A stretch of DNA of 64,000 bases from Sporocytophaga sp. (GCF_017745095.1 NZ_JAGHZZ010000020.1:22862-86861); one strand, 5' to 3'. Shown: positions 43,612 through 53,250, numbered from the stretch's first letter. Made by a program: numbers and translations. The notes: generated from the letters alone by a model not told the origin.

Positions 43612-45924
43612 ATGGAAAATGAACTAAAATTTAATCGATCGATCTTTTTTTTATTTCTTTTAATAGCATGTTTGGCTTTCAGAATACCCACGATGGGCCA
43701 AAGCTTAGGTTGTGAAGCAGCAAATTCTCAGTCTACTCATACAAGTCCGGGATGTTGGAGTTGTAGTATCACAAATCCTGAAAAAGCTATTGATCATAGC
43801 GTCGCTTCAGCATCTACTTTGCAAATCTTGCATGGAAATGCAGATGCATTTGTCTCACAAGATCTTCGCTTTCCTAATGATGGTAATCCGGGAGATAGTG
43901 TGGAAATTAAACTATCCTTTAGTAGTCCTATAACAAATATTAATTCCATCTCTAATGTGCAGATTGCGAGTTTTGATGGTGTTAGTTATAATGGAGACAG
44001 AATTTCAGTAAAAGCACCTGCTATATTGTTGAAATGGTTGTCTCCTTCAGAGGCTTTGGTTGGGTTTAGAGCTCTTCATCACTTTGATAGGATTGAGGTT
44101 AGATTGACAGATGGCAGCTCTGGTAAAGTTTCCAAAGTCAATGTTCATTATGCAAGAAAACCAACTCCTTTGCCTTTAGTTCTTCAGGATACTATTAGAG
44201 TATGTTATGGGCAATCAGCGACATTCACAGCTATTGGAGGGCAGGGGATTACTTTCAAATGGTATAAATATCCAACGGGTGGATCAGTGCTTCATATTGG
44301 ATCAACTTTTATTACTCCTGGTATTATAACTTCTTCAGTATACTACGTTCAGGCCTTTAGAAACGGATGTGCAAGCGCTATAAGGGTTCCTGTTTATGCA
44401 TTTCCATTGCAAGGAACTGTTAAGCGATGGGACAAGACATTTGGGGGATCTCAGGAGGAAACCTTTCAGAGTATCATAAGAACTATTAATAATGATGGCT
44501 ATCTTCTTGGTGGATCTACTTACTCTTCGGATGGTGATGTAAATAGTTTGGTTATTCCAGGTAGCTTTGGTGATGACTTTTGGCTTGTTAAATCGGATAT
44601 TTTCGGAAATAAGCAATGGGAAAAGACATATGGAGGCTCTTTTGATGACAGGCTCTTTAGTATAGTAAAAACAACAGACGGTGGGTATTTGCTTGGAGGG
44701 GCGTCTGGTTCCGTTGATGGAGATGTTACTGATCCTAACAATGGTGGTGATGATATGTGGATTGTGAAGATTGATTCTTTGGGAAATAAACTTTGGGATA
44801 AGGCTTATGGAGGCAGTGGGACCGAAGTTTTATTTTCTATGATAAATACGCCTGATGGAGGTTATCTTTTAGGAGGGTTTTCAGTTTCAAGCGATGGGGA
44901 TATTACAGATGGAAACAATGGCAATGCTGACATGGCAATTATCAAAATCGACTCTATAGGAAATAAACAATGGGATAAGACATTCGGAGGAAGTGGTAAT
45001 GATAACATTTATTCTGTCATGCTTACTCCTGATGGTGGTTATTTGTTATCAGGAATATTGGCAGGGGTTAGTTCGGAAATTATAAAAACCGATGCATGGG
45101 GAAATCAATTGTGGAGTAAGCCTCTTTTAAATATGGGAGGAGCTCTGGCGTTTGATATCTGTCAAAGCTTGGGAGGTGGTTATTTACTTGCTGGATATGC
45201 AGCTGTTAGTGGCAATCATGATGATATGTGGGTTGCTAGGATTGATGAAAACGGGAATAATCTTTGGAGTAAAACTTATGGTGGTACATGGATTGAACAG
45301 GCCAATTCTGTAGTTCAGGATAGTGAGGGAAATTATTTCCTTATAGGAGTTGTAAGCTCGGATGACGGTGATATAACAGATGAATTGAAAGGTATGGCAG
45401 ATAGTTGGTTAGTTAAAATAGATTCAGTCGGTAATAAATTATGGGATAAGGTTTATGGTGGAACAAATGATGATTATCTGTCTCTAATTGAACCAGCCAT
45501 AGACGGAGGTTATATTCTTGGCGGGCCAACCTATTCCAATGACTTTGATATAACGGATGGAAACAATGGAGGCGCAGACTTCTGGATTGTTAAAGTTGAT
45601 GAATGCTCTGATAATAATTTAAGACAAGCCTCTCAGCTATCGTTTGAAAGCACTGAAGAGAATACTTCAGTACATAATAATATTACAGCTTATCCTAATC
45701 CTTTCAGTGGCATTGTAAGTTTTGAAATTTTGGCAGAAAATTCTGGACAGGCAATGTTTGAATTTTATACTGCTGAAGGAATTCTGGTGAAATCATTTAA
45801 ATCTGATGTTGGAGAAGGAGAGCAGACTATTTTATTTGAGACCAAGGATTTACAGGCTGGATCTTATATCTGCAAAATCAGTGTTGATAATAAAGTTATT
45901 GTTAAGAAGCTTGTTAAACTTTAA
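43612..45924 (+). CDS. Large secreted repeat protein with T9SS type A sorting domain
   Basis: A 770-residue protein with a signal region (FFLFLLIACLAFRIPTMGQ). Residues about 30-185 are a beta domain of unknown type with a cysteine-rich start. Residues about 190-265 are Ig-like (VCYGQSATFTAIGGQGITFKWY). Then come seven repeats of about 65 residues, each with W(D/E/S)KT(F/Y)GGS, DGGYLLGG and D(F/M)W(I/L)VK(I/S)D; they form a probable beta-propeller. The last 80 residues have ITAYPNPFSGIVSFEI, FEFYTAEGILVKSF and LQAGSYICKI, a type A sorting domain. It is exported through the T9SS; its ligand is unknown. Confidence 0.88.
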   Translation: MENELKFNRSIFFLFLLIACLAFRIPTMGQSLGCEAANSQSTHTSPGCWSCSITNPEKAIDHSVASASTLQILHGNADAFVSQDLRFPNDGNPGDSVEIKLSFSSPITNINSISNVQIASFDGVSYNGDRISVKAPAILLKWLSPSEALVGFRALHHFDRIEVRLTDGSSGKVSKVNVHYARKPTPLPLVLQDTIRVCYGQSATFTAIGGQGITFKWYKYPTGGSVLHIGSTFITPGIITSSVYYVQAFRNGCASAIRVPVYAFPLQGTVKRWDKTFGGSQEETFQSIIRTINNDGYLLGGSTYSSDGDVNSLVIPGSFGDDFWLVKSDIFGNKQWEKTYGGSFDDRLFSIVKTTDGGYLLGGASGSVDGDVTDPNNGGDDMWIVKIDSLGNKLWDKAYGGSGTEVLFSMINTPDGGYLLGGFSVSSDGDITDGNNGNADMAIIKIDSIGNKQWDKTFGGSGNDNIYSVMLTPDGGYLLSGILAGVSSEIIKTDAWGNQLWSKPLLNMGGALAFDICQSLGGGYLLAGYAAVSGNHDDMWVARIDENGNNLWSKTYGGTWIEQANSVVQDSEGNYFLIGVVSSDDGDITDELKGMADSWLVKIDSVGNKLWDKVYGGTNDDYLSLIEPAIDGGYILGGPTYSNDFDITDGNNGGADFWIVKVDECSDNNLRQASQLSFESTEENTSVHNNITAYPNPFSGIVSFEILAENSGQAMFEFYTAEGILVKSFKSDVGEGEQTILFETKDLQAGSYICKISVDNKVIVKKLVKL

Positions 45925-45990
45925 TGAGCGCTTAAGTTGAAGTGCAGGAATAATATAGGTATTCAATTCTTATAACCAATTTTATAAAAA

Positions 45991-46025
45991 AAATCCCCTC
46001 TTTTAAGATATAACAGAGGGGATTT
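45991..46025. terminator. Bidirectional terminator between convergent T9SS genes
   Basis: AAATCCCCTCT (45991-46001) pairs perfectly with AGAGGGGATTT (46015-46025) around a 13-nt loop. On the minus strand it is followed by a TTTTTTATAAAA tract; on the plus strand by TCACTTATT. It lies between the stop at 45924 and the minus-strand stop at 46050. Confidence 0.85.
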
Positions 46026-46049
46026 TCACTTATTAAGATTAACCAAAAA

Positions 46050-48383
46050 TTATATCTTGACCAGTTTTACTACTCTCTTGGATTGTTGTCCTTCGATTCT
46101 CATAAAATAGATTCCTGACGGAAGAGATGAAAGATCTGCCTGTCCTCCCGGGAGAGCATTGTATTTTTGTTGAAATTGAATAGTTCCATTGATATCAACA
46201 ATTATAATGTTCGCATCTTCTACATCTGATGAAATTACAACTTTGTCTGTTACAGGATTAGGATAAATTAGTCTTTCAGACGTCTCTATACTACCTGAAC
46301 GCTGTAATGATTCCAATGGTAAAGGATTGACAACTATATTAACAGGAATAGAGGTAATGGTTTCCTCATAGATAGTTTTACCTACTGCAGTGATCTGATA
46401 TGAGCCTTCTGGTACGTTATTCCAATTGATTGAGTATGGAGCAGAAACGTCTTCACCTATTTTAGATGTACCGTTGAAGAATTCAACTTTGCTGATACAA
46501 TCTGTTTGAGTAGCAGGAACCAATCCTGCATATAACTGCCCGCCGATTGATGCTCCATCAAAAGAGTTATCTGTTTTGGAGCCACCAAACCAAAGGAAAG
46601 GTGTTGTTCCTCCTGTAAATTGTATTTTTGAAATTCCAATCTTAAATGCAGCAGCATTAACGCTGTATGGAAGCTCCAGTAGCATAAGGTGCGTAAAATC
46701 AATACCGGGATCAAATGCCGATAAGGGAATTGTGATTGTTTTAAATTCAGATCCTACTCCACCTGCCAGAGTAATATAGGGCGCAAGGGTTACAGGGTTT
46801 ATTGTTCTGCTATTTGGTCTTACCTGAATTTTAGTCCAGTCTGCATTGCCGTTAAAATCTTTAAGTGTGATTTCAAGTTTATTATTGCCACCTGCCAATA
46901 AATTTTTATTAGTGTGGTAAATATCTATTGAATCGTATCCAAGTTTAAGTTTTCTGTATCCTGCAACACTGTTTACAAGAAGATAGGCGACATCGTCCGA
47001 GAGCTGAGCGTCAATTTGAATATCAGAGTTGGCAGTGAATGAAGTATTAGATATTGGATTTGTAATTTTTACGGATGGTGTATTTATGTATTCGTAAGCA
47101 CCAATATCTGGTCTGGAACGTAATCTTCCTCTTTGATCGTATATTGCAGGCCCAGAGTGGAGTACACCATTGATGCAACGACTTCCGGGAAGAAGAGCAT
47201 GAGTAGAAGTAAATCCACCATTATTTTGCAGAGGCCCTATAACTGGTTTAATGGGAGCGGATATACTCCCGCATTTGTTAGTAGGGTTAGAAAGATTAAA
47301 GTAGTCATCATTAATGCCAATAAAGTTATATCCAAGATCATTGAGGGGGCCTGAAACCCATCCGTCCATGCCTCTTCTGGCATTTTCATAGTATTCCCTT
47401 TCTTCTTCATAATCTGAGTAAGGGCCTAAATAGATCTCTTCAGGTCCATTAAGAGCTATAATACATCCTTTAATGGTTAAATTACCAAAGCTTTGAATGC
47501 CGCTCATTCTATATCCATCCATACAATTAGTAATATTGTATACAACACTACAATATTCCATAGTCAGTGATCCTGAATTGCTGATACCCGCAGGAGATCC
47601 ACCTCTGGAAGTGGCTTGATTACCGCTTATTGTACAATTATGCAGAGTTAATGTACCCCTGTTTTCAATTCCCCCGCTCTTAGAGCTGTAGTCTCCACCT
47701 GATATGTTTTTACTGATAGAACTGTTGGAAATATTCATTGTTCCTCCATTGTAAATGCCGCCAGTAGCTGCACTAAGGTAGAGTCCACTTCCGCGATTTT
47801 CATTGATTTCACAATCAGTTATTGTTGCTACGCTGTCATTTTTTATACCGGCTGCCTCTGATTTATAATCCAAAAAGGTGTTATGGTTATTTAATATTTT
47901 AACCTTGTTTAATGATAGTTTGCCATTGTTGTATAATGCTCCTGAGTAATTATTACTTAGTGTAACATTTTCCATGGTCAGGTTTCCATGGTTAAGAACA
48001 GCTGCAAATGTTTCGTAAATCTGAAACTGAATGTAGTAACTATCGGAAATTTTAATGCCAGAGAGGTATACATTTGTGTTTGGCTCAATGAGAAAAACAG
48101 GTGAGTCAAAATTTCCGCTAATCTTTAGTTTATCTTCTCCAGGACCTTGAATTACCAGATTTTGGGAGATGGTCATTACACCTGAGGTAAGGGTAATTGT
48201 ATTATTGTTCAAAGATGGAGAAAATGTAATTGTATCTCCCGAAGCTGAAGAGGCAATAGCCTGTCTAAGCGATCCAGGGCCATTATCCGAATTATTTGTA
48301 ACAATGGTATGACCTGCATAGGAATTGTATCCTGCTACGCATCCTATTAATGTAATAAAAAAAAGTAACTGTTTTCTTTTCAT
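46050..48383 (-). CDS. Parallel beta-helix (choice-of-anchor Q) T9SS protein, paralogue 1
   Basis: A 777-residue protein with a signal peptide (ITLIGCVAGYNSYA). Residues about 25-440 are a right-handed parallel beta-helix opening with VTNNSDNGPGSLRQAIASSASGDTITF and rich in asparagine ladders (NNHNTFL, NRGTLTLHNCTISGNQATS). It ends in the choice-of-anchor Q motif (LPGSRCINGVL, YDQRGRLRSRPDIGAYEY). Residues about 540-640 are CBM-like (ADWTKIQVRPN, FLWFGGSKTDNSFDG). An Ig-like segment and a type A sorting domain (LIYPNPVTDKVVIS, LPSGIYFMRIEGQQSKRVVKLVKI) close it. It is a likely surface polysaccharide-binding protein; lyase activity cannot be excluded. Two paralogues lie at 48872 and 53747. Confidence 0.88.
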   Translation of the reverse strand: MKRKQLLFFITLIGCVAGYNSYAGHTIVTNNSDNGPGSLRQAIASSASGDTITFSPSLNNNTITLTSGVMTISQNLVIQGPGEDKLKISGNFDSPVFLIEPNTNVYLSGIKISDSYYIQFQIYETFAAVLNHGNLTMENVTLSNNYSGALYNNGKLSLNKVKILNNHNTFLDYKSEAAGIKNDSVATITDCEINENRGSGLYLSAATGGIYNGGTMNISNSSISKNISGGDYSSKSGGIENRGTLTLHNCTISGNQATSRGGSPAGISNSGSLTMEYCSVVYNITNCMDGYRMSGIQSFGNLTIKGCIIALNGPEEIYLGPYSDYEEEREYYENARRGMDGWVSGPLNDLGYNFIGINDDYFNLSNPTNKCGSISAPIKPVIGPLQNNGGFTSTHALLPGSRCINGVLHSGPAIYDQRGRLRSRPDIGAYEYINTPSVKITNPISNTSFTANSDIQIDAQLSDDVAYLLVNSVAGYRKLKLGYDSIDIYHTNKNLLAGGNNKLEITLKDFNGNADWTKIQVRPNSRTINPVTLAPYITLAGGVGSEFKTITIPLSAFDPGIDFTHLMLLELPYSVNAAAFKIGISKIQFTGGTTPFLWFGGSKTDNSFDGASIGGQLYAGLVPATQTDCISKVEFFNGTSKIGEDVSAPYSINWNNVPEGSYQITAVGKTIYEETITSIPVNIVVNPLPLESLQRSGSIETSERLIYPNPVTDKVVISSDVEDANIIIVDINGTIQFQQKYNALPGGQADLSSLPSGIYFMRIEGQQSKRVVKLVKI

Positions 48384-48720
48384 AGATTTTAGTTTGTTAA
48401 AATGATTGATAAAAAATAGACTAATAAATTATTGTCTCTTGACATGAAAACCATATCAAAATAATTAATAATAAATCACTTTTTGTATAGGAATGATCAA
48501 TAGAGAACTCTGATCCGCAGCTGCGAGTCCCTTGTTGATGGTGTTTTTTTTATATACAGGTTTTTAATCTGTCCCTACAAACACAATCCTACTAAAAAGA
48601 TGTTAAAAGTTTAAATGAATGAAAATGAAACTGGTAAGCTAAAATATGTGAGGATTTATACTTAAATCTTAATGGAATTGTTTTAATTATTTTTTAAAAT
48701 AAAATTATTATTTGTGAATA
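48384..48720 (-). repeat. Duplicated leader of beta-helix gene 1
   Basis: This 5' flank is clearly homologous to 51194-51540, the flank of paralogue 2. Shared blocks are CATAGATTTTAG next to the start codon, ATTGATAAAAAAT, GATCAATA with CTCTGATC(C/T)GCAGCT about 110-120 bp upstream, and AAATGAATGAAAATG with AAAATATGTGAGG further out. Gene and about 330 bp of flank were duplicated together. The block may hold a long untranslated leader. Confidence 0.7.
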
Positions 48721-48814
48721 ATAGTTTAAAGATAAATTCTTGCAGCCAAAAGTTAAAAAAGTAACCTACTATAAAAAAGCACCAGATAATTCCTTATAAC
48801 CATATTTTAAAAAG

Positions 48815-48846
48815 AAATCCCTCTTTATTAAATAAGAGAGGGATTT
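48815..48846 (-). terminator. Rho-independent terminator of beta-helix gene 2
   Basis: AAATCCCTCT (48815-48824) pairs with AGAGGGATTT (48837-48846); on the minus strand it is followed by CTTTTTAAAATATGG. It lies 26 bp past the stop at 48872. Confidence 0.85.
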
Positions 48847-48871
48847 TCTTTTATTCGGATTTATCCAAAGA

Positions 48872-51193
48872 TTATAACTTGACAAGCTTTACCACTTTTT
48901 TAGATTGTTGTCCTTCGATTCTCATAAAATAGATACCTGAAGGAAGCAACGATAGATCTGCTTGTCCTCCTTGAAGAGTATTATATTTTTGCTGGAAATG
49001 AATATTCCCGTTAATGTCAACAATTATTATGTTGGCATCTTCTGCATCGGATGAAATTACAACTTTGTCTGTTACAGGATTTGGATAAATAAGTCTTTCA
49101 GATGTCTCTATGCTACCTGAGCGTTGTAATGCTTCTAATGATAAAGGATTGACAACTATATTTACAGGAACAGAGGCGATGGTTTCATCATAGATAGTTT
49201 TACCGATGGCAGTGATCAGATATGAACCTTCGGGCACATTTGTCCAATTGATGGAATATGGGGCAGAAACGTCTTCACCTATTTTAGATGTGCCGTTGAA
49301 GAATTCAACTTTGCTGATACAATCTGTTTGAGTAGCAGGAACCAATCCTGCATATAACTGCCCGCCGATTGATGCTCCATCAAAAGAGTTGTCTGTTTTG
49401 GAGCCACCGAACCATAGGAAAGGTGATGTTCCTCCGGAGAATAATATTTTTGAAATACCGATTTTAAACGAAGGAGCGTTGACGCTATATGGAAGCTCAA
49501 GCACAATAAGATGTGTAAAGTCTATGCTTGCATCAAATGCTGACAAAGGAATAGTGATTGTCGTAAATTCTGCTCCCACTCCACCTACTTGATTTACATA
49601 TGGGGCAAGGGCAACGGGGTTTACAGTACTTCCATTTGGCCTTACTTGAATTTTAGTCCAGTCAGCATTTCCATTAAAATCTTTCAGCGTGATTTCAAGT
49701 TTATTATTGCCTCCTGACAACACATTTTTATTAGCATGGTAAATACCAATTGAATCATATCCTAGTTTAAGTTTCTTATATCCAGCAACGCTATTTACAA
49801 GAAGATAAGGTACATCATCTGAGAGTTGTGCGTTTATTTGTATGTCAGAGTTTGCGTCAAAAGAAGCATTGGATAAAGGATTGGTGATTCTTACAGAAGG
49901 TGTATTTATGAATTCATAAGCACCAATATCGGGCCAGGAGCGCAATCTTCCTCTCTGATCGTATATAGCAGGTCCGGAATAAGGAACACCATTGATGCAA
50001 CGGCTTCCGGGAAGAAGGGCATGAGAGGAAGCAAATCCACCATTATTTTGAAGAGGCCCGATAAGCGGTTTGATGGGGCCAGTTATACTTCCGCACTTGT
50101 TAGTGGGGTTAGTAAGATTAAAGAATTCATCATTGATACCAATAAAGTTATAACCAAGATCATTGACGGTTCCGGTAAGCCATCCGTCTATCCCTTTCAA
50201 AGCATTTTCAAAGTATGTATGTTGTTCGTCATCTTTAAATTGTATGGCATCCAGATAGGCTTGCTCTGGCCCGTTAAGAGCTATTATACATCCTTTGAAG
50301 GTTAAATTACCATAACTATAAATGCCGCTCATCCAATATCCGTCCATGGATTCGGCAAAATTGTATACTACTGTACAAAATTCCATAGTTAGTGTTCCGG
50401 CATTGCTGATTCCTGCAGGAGAGCCACCTTTGGAATTTGTTTCATTACCGCTTATTGTACTATTGTATAGAGATAAGATACCTCTGTTTTCAATGCCTCC
50501 GGCTTGTCCTGATGTGCCATTCTTGCTTATAGAACTGTTAAAAATACTCATGGTTCCATTGTTGAAAATTCCTCCAGCGCCTCCGCTATAAGTCCCGCTT
50601 CCAGAGTTTTCATTAATTTCGCAATCTGTAATAGTTGCAGTACCATCATTAACAATACCTCCGGCATCTTTTCCGTCAGTTACATCATATATACTATTTC
50701 TAAGAATTTTGACCTGAGTTAAAGATAGCAAACCCTTATTGTATATGGCTCCAGCGTAATTATTACTCAGCGTTGATTTTTCCATTATAAGATTACCCTG
50801 ATTGAAAATAGCTCCATATGGGGTTCTGTAGTTATGGAAGAAATAGAAGCCTTCCGATATTTTAATGCCGGATAGAAATACATTTATATTGGGTTCAATG
50901 ATAAAAACGGGCGAGTCAAAATTACCGTTTATTGTTAGTTTGTCTTCTCCGGGCCCTTGAATCATCAAATTGTTGGAAATGACCATTTCTCCGGAAGTAA
51001 GGGTAATTGTACTGTTGTTCAATGATGGAGAAAATGTAATTGTATCTCCAGAAGCTGAAGAGGTAATAGCCTCTCTAAGCGAACCAGGGCCAGCATCCGA
51101 ATTATTAGTAACAATAGTATGACCTGCATAGGAATTGTGTCCTGTAATACATCCTATAACTGCAATAAAAAAAAGTAACTGTTTTCTTTTCAT
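48872..51193 (-). CDS. Parallel beta-helix (choice-of-anchor Q) T9SS protein, paralogue 2
   Basis: I start at the ATG at 51193 (MKRKQLLFFIAVIGC), which matches paralogue 1 exactly in position; a reading from 51259 adds 22 non-homologous residues. It has 773 residues. Domain order equals paralogue 1: signal peptide, beta-helix (SDAGPGSLREAITSSASGDTITF through RLRSWPDIGAYEF), CBM-like part (FLWFGGSKTDNSFDG) and type A sorting domain (LIYPNPVTDKVVIS). The 3' half is far more alike to paralogue 1 than the beta-helix half, with 98 bp identical (49293-49390 and 46471-46568). This points to recent duplication or gene conversion. Confidence 0.88.
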   Translation of the reverse strand: MKRKQLLFFIAVIGCITGHNSYAGHTIVTNNSDAGPGSLREAITSSASGDTITFSPSLNNSTITLTSGEMVISNNLMIQGPGEDKLTINGNFDSPVFIIEPNINVFLSGIKISEGFYFFHNYRTPYGAIFNQGNLIMEKSTLSNNYAGAIYNKGLLSLTQVKILRNSIYDVTDGKDAGGIVNDGTATITDCEINENSGSGTYSGGAGGIFNNGTMSIFNSSISKNGTSGQAGGIENRGILSLYNSTISGNETNSKGGSPAGISNAGTLTMEFCTVVYNFAESMDGYWMSGIYSYGNLTFKGCIIALNGPEQAYLDAIQFKDDEQHTYFENALKGIDGWLTGTVNDLGYNFIGINDEFFNLTNPTNKCGSITGPIKPLIGPLQNNGGFASSHALLPGSRCINGVPYSGPAIYDQRGRLRSWPDIGAYEFINTPSVRITNPLSNASFDANSDIQINAQLSDDVPYLLVNSVAGYKKLKLGYDSIGIYHANKNVLSGGNNKLEITLKDFNGNADWTKIQVRPNGSTVNPVALAPYVNQVGGVGAEFTTITIPLSAFDASIDFTHLIVLELPYSVNAPSFKIGISKILFSGGTSPFLWFGGSKTDNSFDGASIGGQLYAGLVPATQTDCISKVEFFNGTSKIGEDVSAPYSINWTNVPEGSYLITAIGKTIYDETIASVPVNIVVNPLSLEALQRSGSIETSERLIYPNPVTDKVVISSDAEDANIIIVDINGNIHFQQKYNTLQGGQADLSLLPSGIYFMRIEGQQSKKVVKLVKL

Positions 51194-51540
51194 AGATTTT
51201 AGATGGTTAGAATAATTGATAAAAAATTGACTAATAATTGCTTTGATATTTGGAATCATATCAAAATAGTTTAATAATGAAAATAGAGTACTTTCAAATA
51301 GGAAAGATCAATAAATACACTCTGATCTGCAGCTTGGAGTGCTTTTATGGATGTTGGTTGTGTTTAGAAGTGCAGGTTTTATCCTGCTTTAAAACAGATT
51401 TTATTTCCTATTAAAAAAGAAGTTAAAAGTTAAATGAATGAAAATGTAAACTGGTAAAATAAAATATGTGAGGGCTTGTACTAAAATTTTATTAAAATGG
51501 TTTTGTTTATTTTTTAAAAAATATAAAAAAAGATGTTTTT
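51194..51540 (-). repeat. Duplicated leader of beta-helix gene 2
   Basis: Homologous to 48384-48720 over its length; the shared blocks are described there. It separates the beta-helix gene from the terminator of the upstream YegP gene, so it probably contains the gene's own promoter. Confidence 0.7.
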
Positions 51541-51563
51541 AGTGAAGTATAATTTAAAAAAAA

Positions 51564-51591
51564 CTCTTGCAGGACCTTACACCTGCAAGAG
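51564..51591 (-). terminator. Rho-independent terminator of YegP gene 1
   Basis: A perfect 10-bp stem, CTCTTGCAGG (51564-51573) with CCTGCAAGAG (51582-51591), loop of 8 nt. On the minus strand it is followed by eight T. The TTGCA(G) core recurs in the terminator of YegP gene 2. Confidence 0.92.
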
Positions 51592-51659
51592 CTAAAAATA
51601 ACCCTAAAAAAATAACCCTAAAAAGAACTAAAAAAGTGCTTTTAATTTTTTTTCAATAA

Positions 51660-51995
51660 TTAATATTCGAGTCCTGGAAATTCTTCTATTGTAGCCAAGG
51701 GTGCAATTTTTAGAACCGTTTCAATGCCTTCCTCCCGAAGTCTTGGCGTAGGGTACATTTCACTTTTACCAATGCGTTCACCATTAGCAGATCTTAGAAT
51801 AAAGTAATATTCGTTATTATTTGAAATCACTCTTTCATATCTGGAGCTCTTTGAAGCGCTGGTTTTAACATATTCTATCTCTTTGATACATTCAAGCCTT
51901 GTGGCATAACCTTCACCTGTAAGAACAATGTCTCCCTTTGCAGATTTTAACCTGTAAAAATTTAAATAAATTTGGAATTTTGGATTGCTTTCCAT
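51660..51995 (-). CDS. YegP-family (UPF0339/DUF1508) protein 1
   Basis: A 111-residue protein made of two tandem DUF1508 repeats. The first is FQIYLNFYRLKSAKGDIVLTGEGYATRLECIKEIEYVK, the second YYFILRSANGERIGKSEMYPTPRLREEGIETVLK; the F.L.A.NG..I..SE.Y..K.....GI..V plan is seen in both. The family has a small alpha-beta fold and no proven function. It is cytoplasmic. Its promoter shares the operator of the divergent WYL regulator, and a second YegP gene with the same promoter plan lies at 53251. Confidence 0.85.
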   Translation of the reverse strand: MESNPKFQIYLNFYRLKSAKGDIVLTGEGYATRLECIKEIEYVKTSASKSSRYERVISNNNEYYFILRSANGERIGKSEMYPTPRLREEGIETVLKIAPLATIEEFPGLEY

Positions 51996-52020
51996 ATCTG
52001 TTTTAGCGTTTTGGTTATGT

Positions 52021-52073
52021 CAAAAATATATTTTGATAACGCAAATCATTTGCGTCCCCAAAAACTAATTTTA
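52021..52073. promoter_or_regulatory. Divergent promoter with shared 17-bp operator (YegP 1 and WYL regulator)
   Basis: The centre is ACGCAAATCATTTGCGT (52039-52055), i.e. ACGCAA-N5-TTGCGT, followed by CCCC. Toward YegP 1, exactly 10 bp separate it from TATTTTTG (minus strand, 52021-52028), a perfect TAnnTTTG box, 25 bp before the ATG. Toward the WYL gene, exactly 10 bp separate it from TAATTTTA (52066-52073), 24 bp before that ATG. Neither side has TTTG at the usual -33 distance, since the operator occupies that place. The same layout recurs upstream of YegP 2. Confidence 0.8.
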
Positions 52074-52097
52074 CTTTTATAAAAGAATTGAAGAATT

Positions 52098-53108
52098 ATG
52101 GCAGGAAGTAAAAATCAGATTTCAAGATATCAGGTAATTGACGAATGTCTTTCAGGAAAAAAGAAGTATTGGACTAAAAATGAATTGATACAAAGAATTG
52201 ATGAACGGGTAGATATTAAAATCAGTGCAAGGACTCTGGATAACGATATCCACAATATGCGTTATAATGCTCAGTTAAAATTTGAAGCTCCTATTGAGTT
52301 TTGTAAAGATCATAACGGGTACCATTATACAGAGCCTAATTATTCTATTTATAAAATCCCTCTTAATGAAGCACATTTAAAGGCCTTTGAGTTTGCGACA
52401 GCTGTATTGGGACAGTTTAAAAACTTTGGAATTCTGAATGAATTTGCGGGAGCTGTTGATAAGGTTGTAAAGGTGGTTAACAACCTTAAAAATAAAAATT
52501 TTGATATATCTGATACTATAGTTGATTTTGAAAAGGCTCCTTACTATAAAGGAGCAGATCACCTGGAGACTTTGATTGATTCTATTAAGGATAAAAAAGT
52601 TGTAGAGATTGTCTATAAAAAGTTTAATTCAAAAACTGAAAAGAAGCATATCATTCATCCATATCTTTTAAAAGAGTATGCAAACCGCTGGTATTTGCTT
52701 GGCCTTGGGGAAAGCAGAAGAGAGCTTATGACACTTGGTCTTGACAGGATTGTAAGTATCAACAATCATGAGGGACTGGTAAAATTTAGCATGTTGAAAG
52801 ATTTTAGCACTGAAGATTATTTTAAGAATACCATTGGAATAACTTATTCAAAAGCACCTGTAGAGGATGTTATTTTATCTTTTTCGCTTAATCAGGCAGA
52901 ATACCTAAAAACTCAGTATTTGCATAGTTCCCAAGAAATTTTAAAACAGGACGATAATGAGGTTATTATAAAGCTTAATCTAGTTCCCAATTATGAACTT
53001 GTCTCCAAAATACTAAGCTATGGAAGAGATGTTAAGGTGATTGGGCCTGAATCGTTAAGAAAGCAAGTAGGTGAGGTCCTGAAAGAAGCCTATAGTCAGT
53101 ATATCTAA
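52098..53108 (+). CDS. WYL-domain transcriptional regulator
   Basis: A 336-residue regulator. Residues 1-70 carry a winged HTH (ISRYQVIDECLSGKKKYWTKNELIQRIDERVDIKISARTLDNDIHNMR). Residues about 155-230 are the WYL domain, with VVEIVYKKFNSKTEKKHIIHPYLLKEYANRWYLLGLGES; the NRWYLLG motif and the downstream LGLDRIVSI are standard. A C-terminal WCX-like extension (VILSFSLNQAEYLKTQYLHSSQEIL) follows. WYL domains bind nucleic acid or small ligands and control stress and defence genes in other phyla. Here the operator lies between it and YegP 1, and again before YegP 2. Confidence 0.9.
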   Translation: MAGSKNQISRYQVIDECLSGKKKYWTKNELIQRIDERVDIKISARTLDNDIHNMRYNAQLKFEAPIEFCKDHNGYHYTEPNYSIYKIPLNEAHLKAFEFATAVLGQFKNFGILNEFAGAVDKVVKVVNNLKNKNFDISDTIVDFEKAPYYKGADHLETLIDSIKDKKVVEIVYKKFNSKTEKKHIIHPYLLKEYANRWYLLGLGESRRELMTLGLDRIVSINNHEGLVKFSMLKDFSTEDYFKNTIGITYSKAPVEDVILSFSLNQAEYLKTQYLHSSQEILKQDDNEVIIKLNLVPNYELVSKILSYGRDVKVIGPESLRKQVGEVLKEAYSQYI

Positions 53109-53163
53109 TGTAGGTCAGCCAATTTTAAAATAGATATTTAGTCTATTATTGATTTTTGAAAAA

Positions 53164-53199
53164 GAGATTCCTTGCAAGATTTATCCTGCAAAGAATCTC
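53164..53199 (-). terminator. Rho-independent terminator of YegP gene 2
   Basis: GAGATTC (53164-53170) pairs with GAATCTC (53193-53199), and inner TTGCA pairs with TGCAA across one mismatch. On the minus strand it is followed by TTTTTCAAAAA. The inner TTGCA/TGCAA core resembles that of the YegP 1 terminator. It also lies past the convergent WYL gene. Confidence 0.8.
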
Positions 53200-53250
53200 A
53201 TTAAAAAATGTAACCCCAAAAAAGTAGTTTAAAAAATAAAGTCAAAAAAT

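Noticed and set aside
43612..45924. Repeats within the large T9SS gene as a CRISPR or DNA repeat array
   Set aside because: The period of about 65 codons is a protein repeat; the DNA units differ strongly.
46576..50591. Several open frames opposite the beta-helix genes
   Set aside because: They recur at matching places in the paralogues because the coding strand is conserved; the products show no domain.
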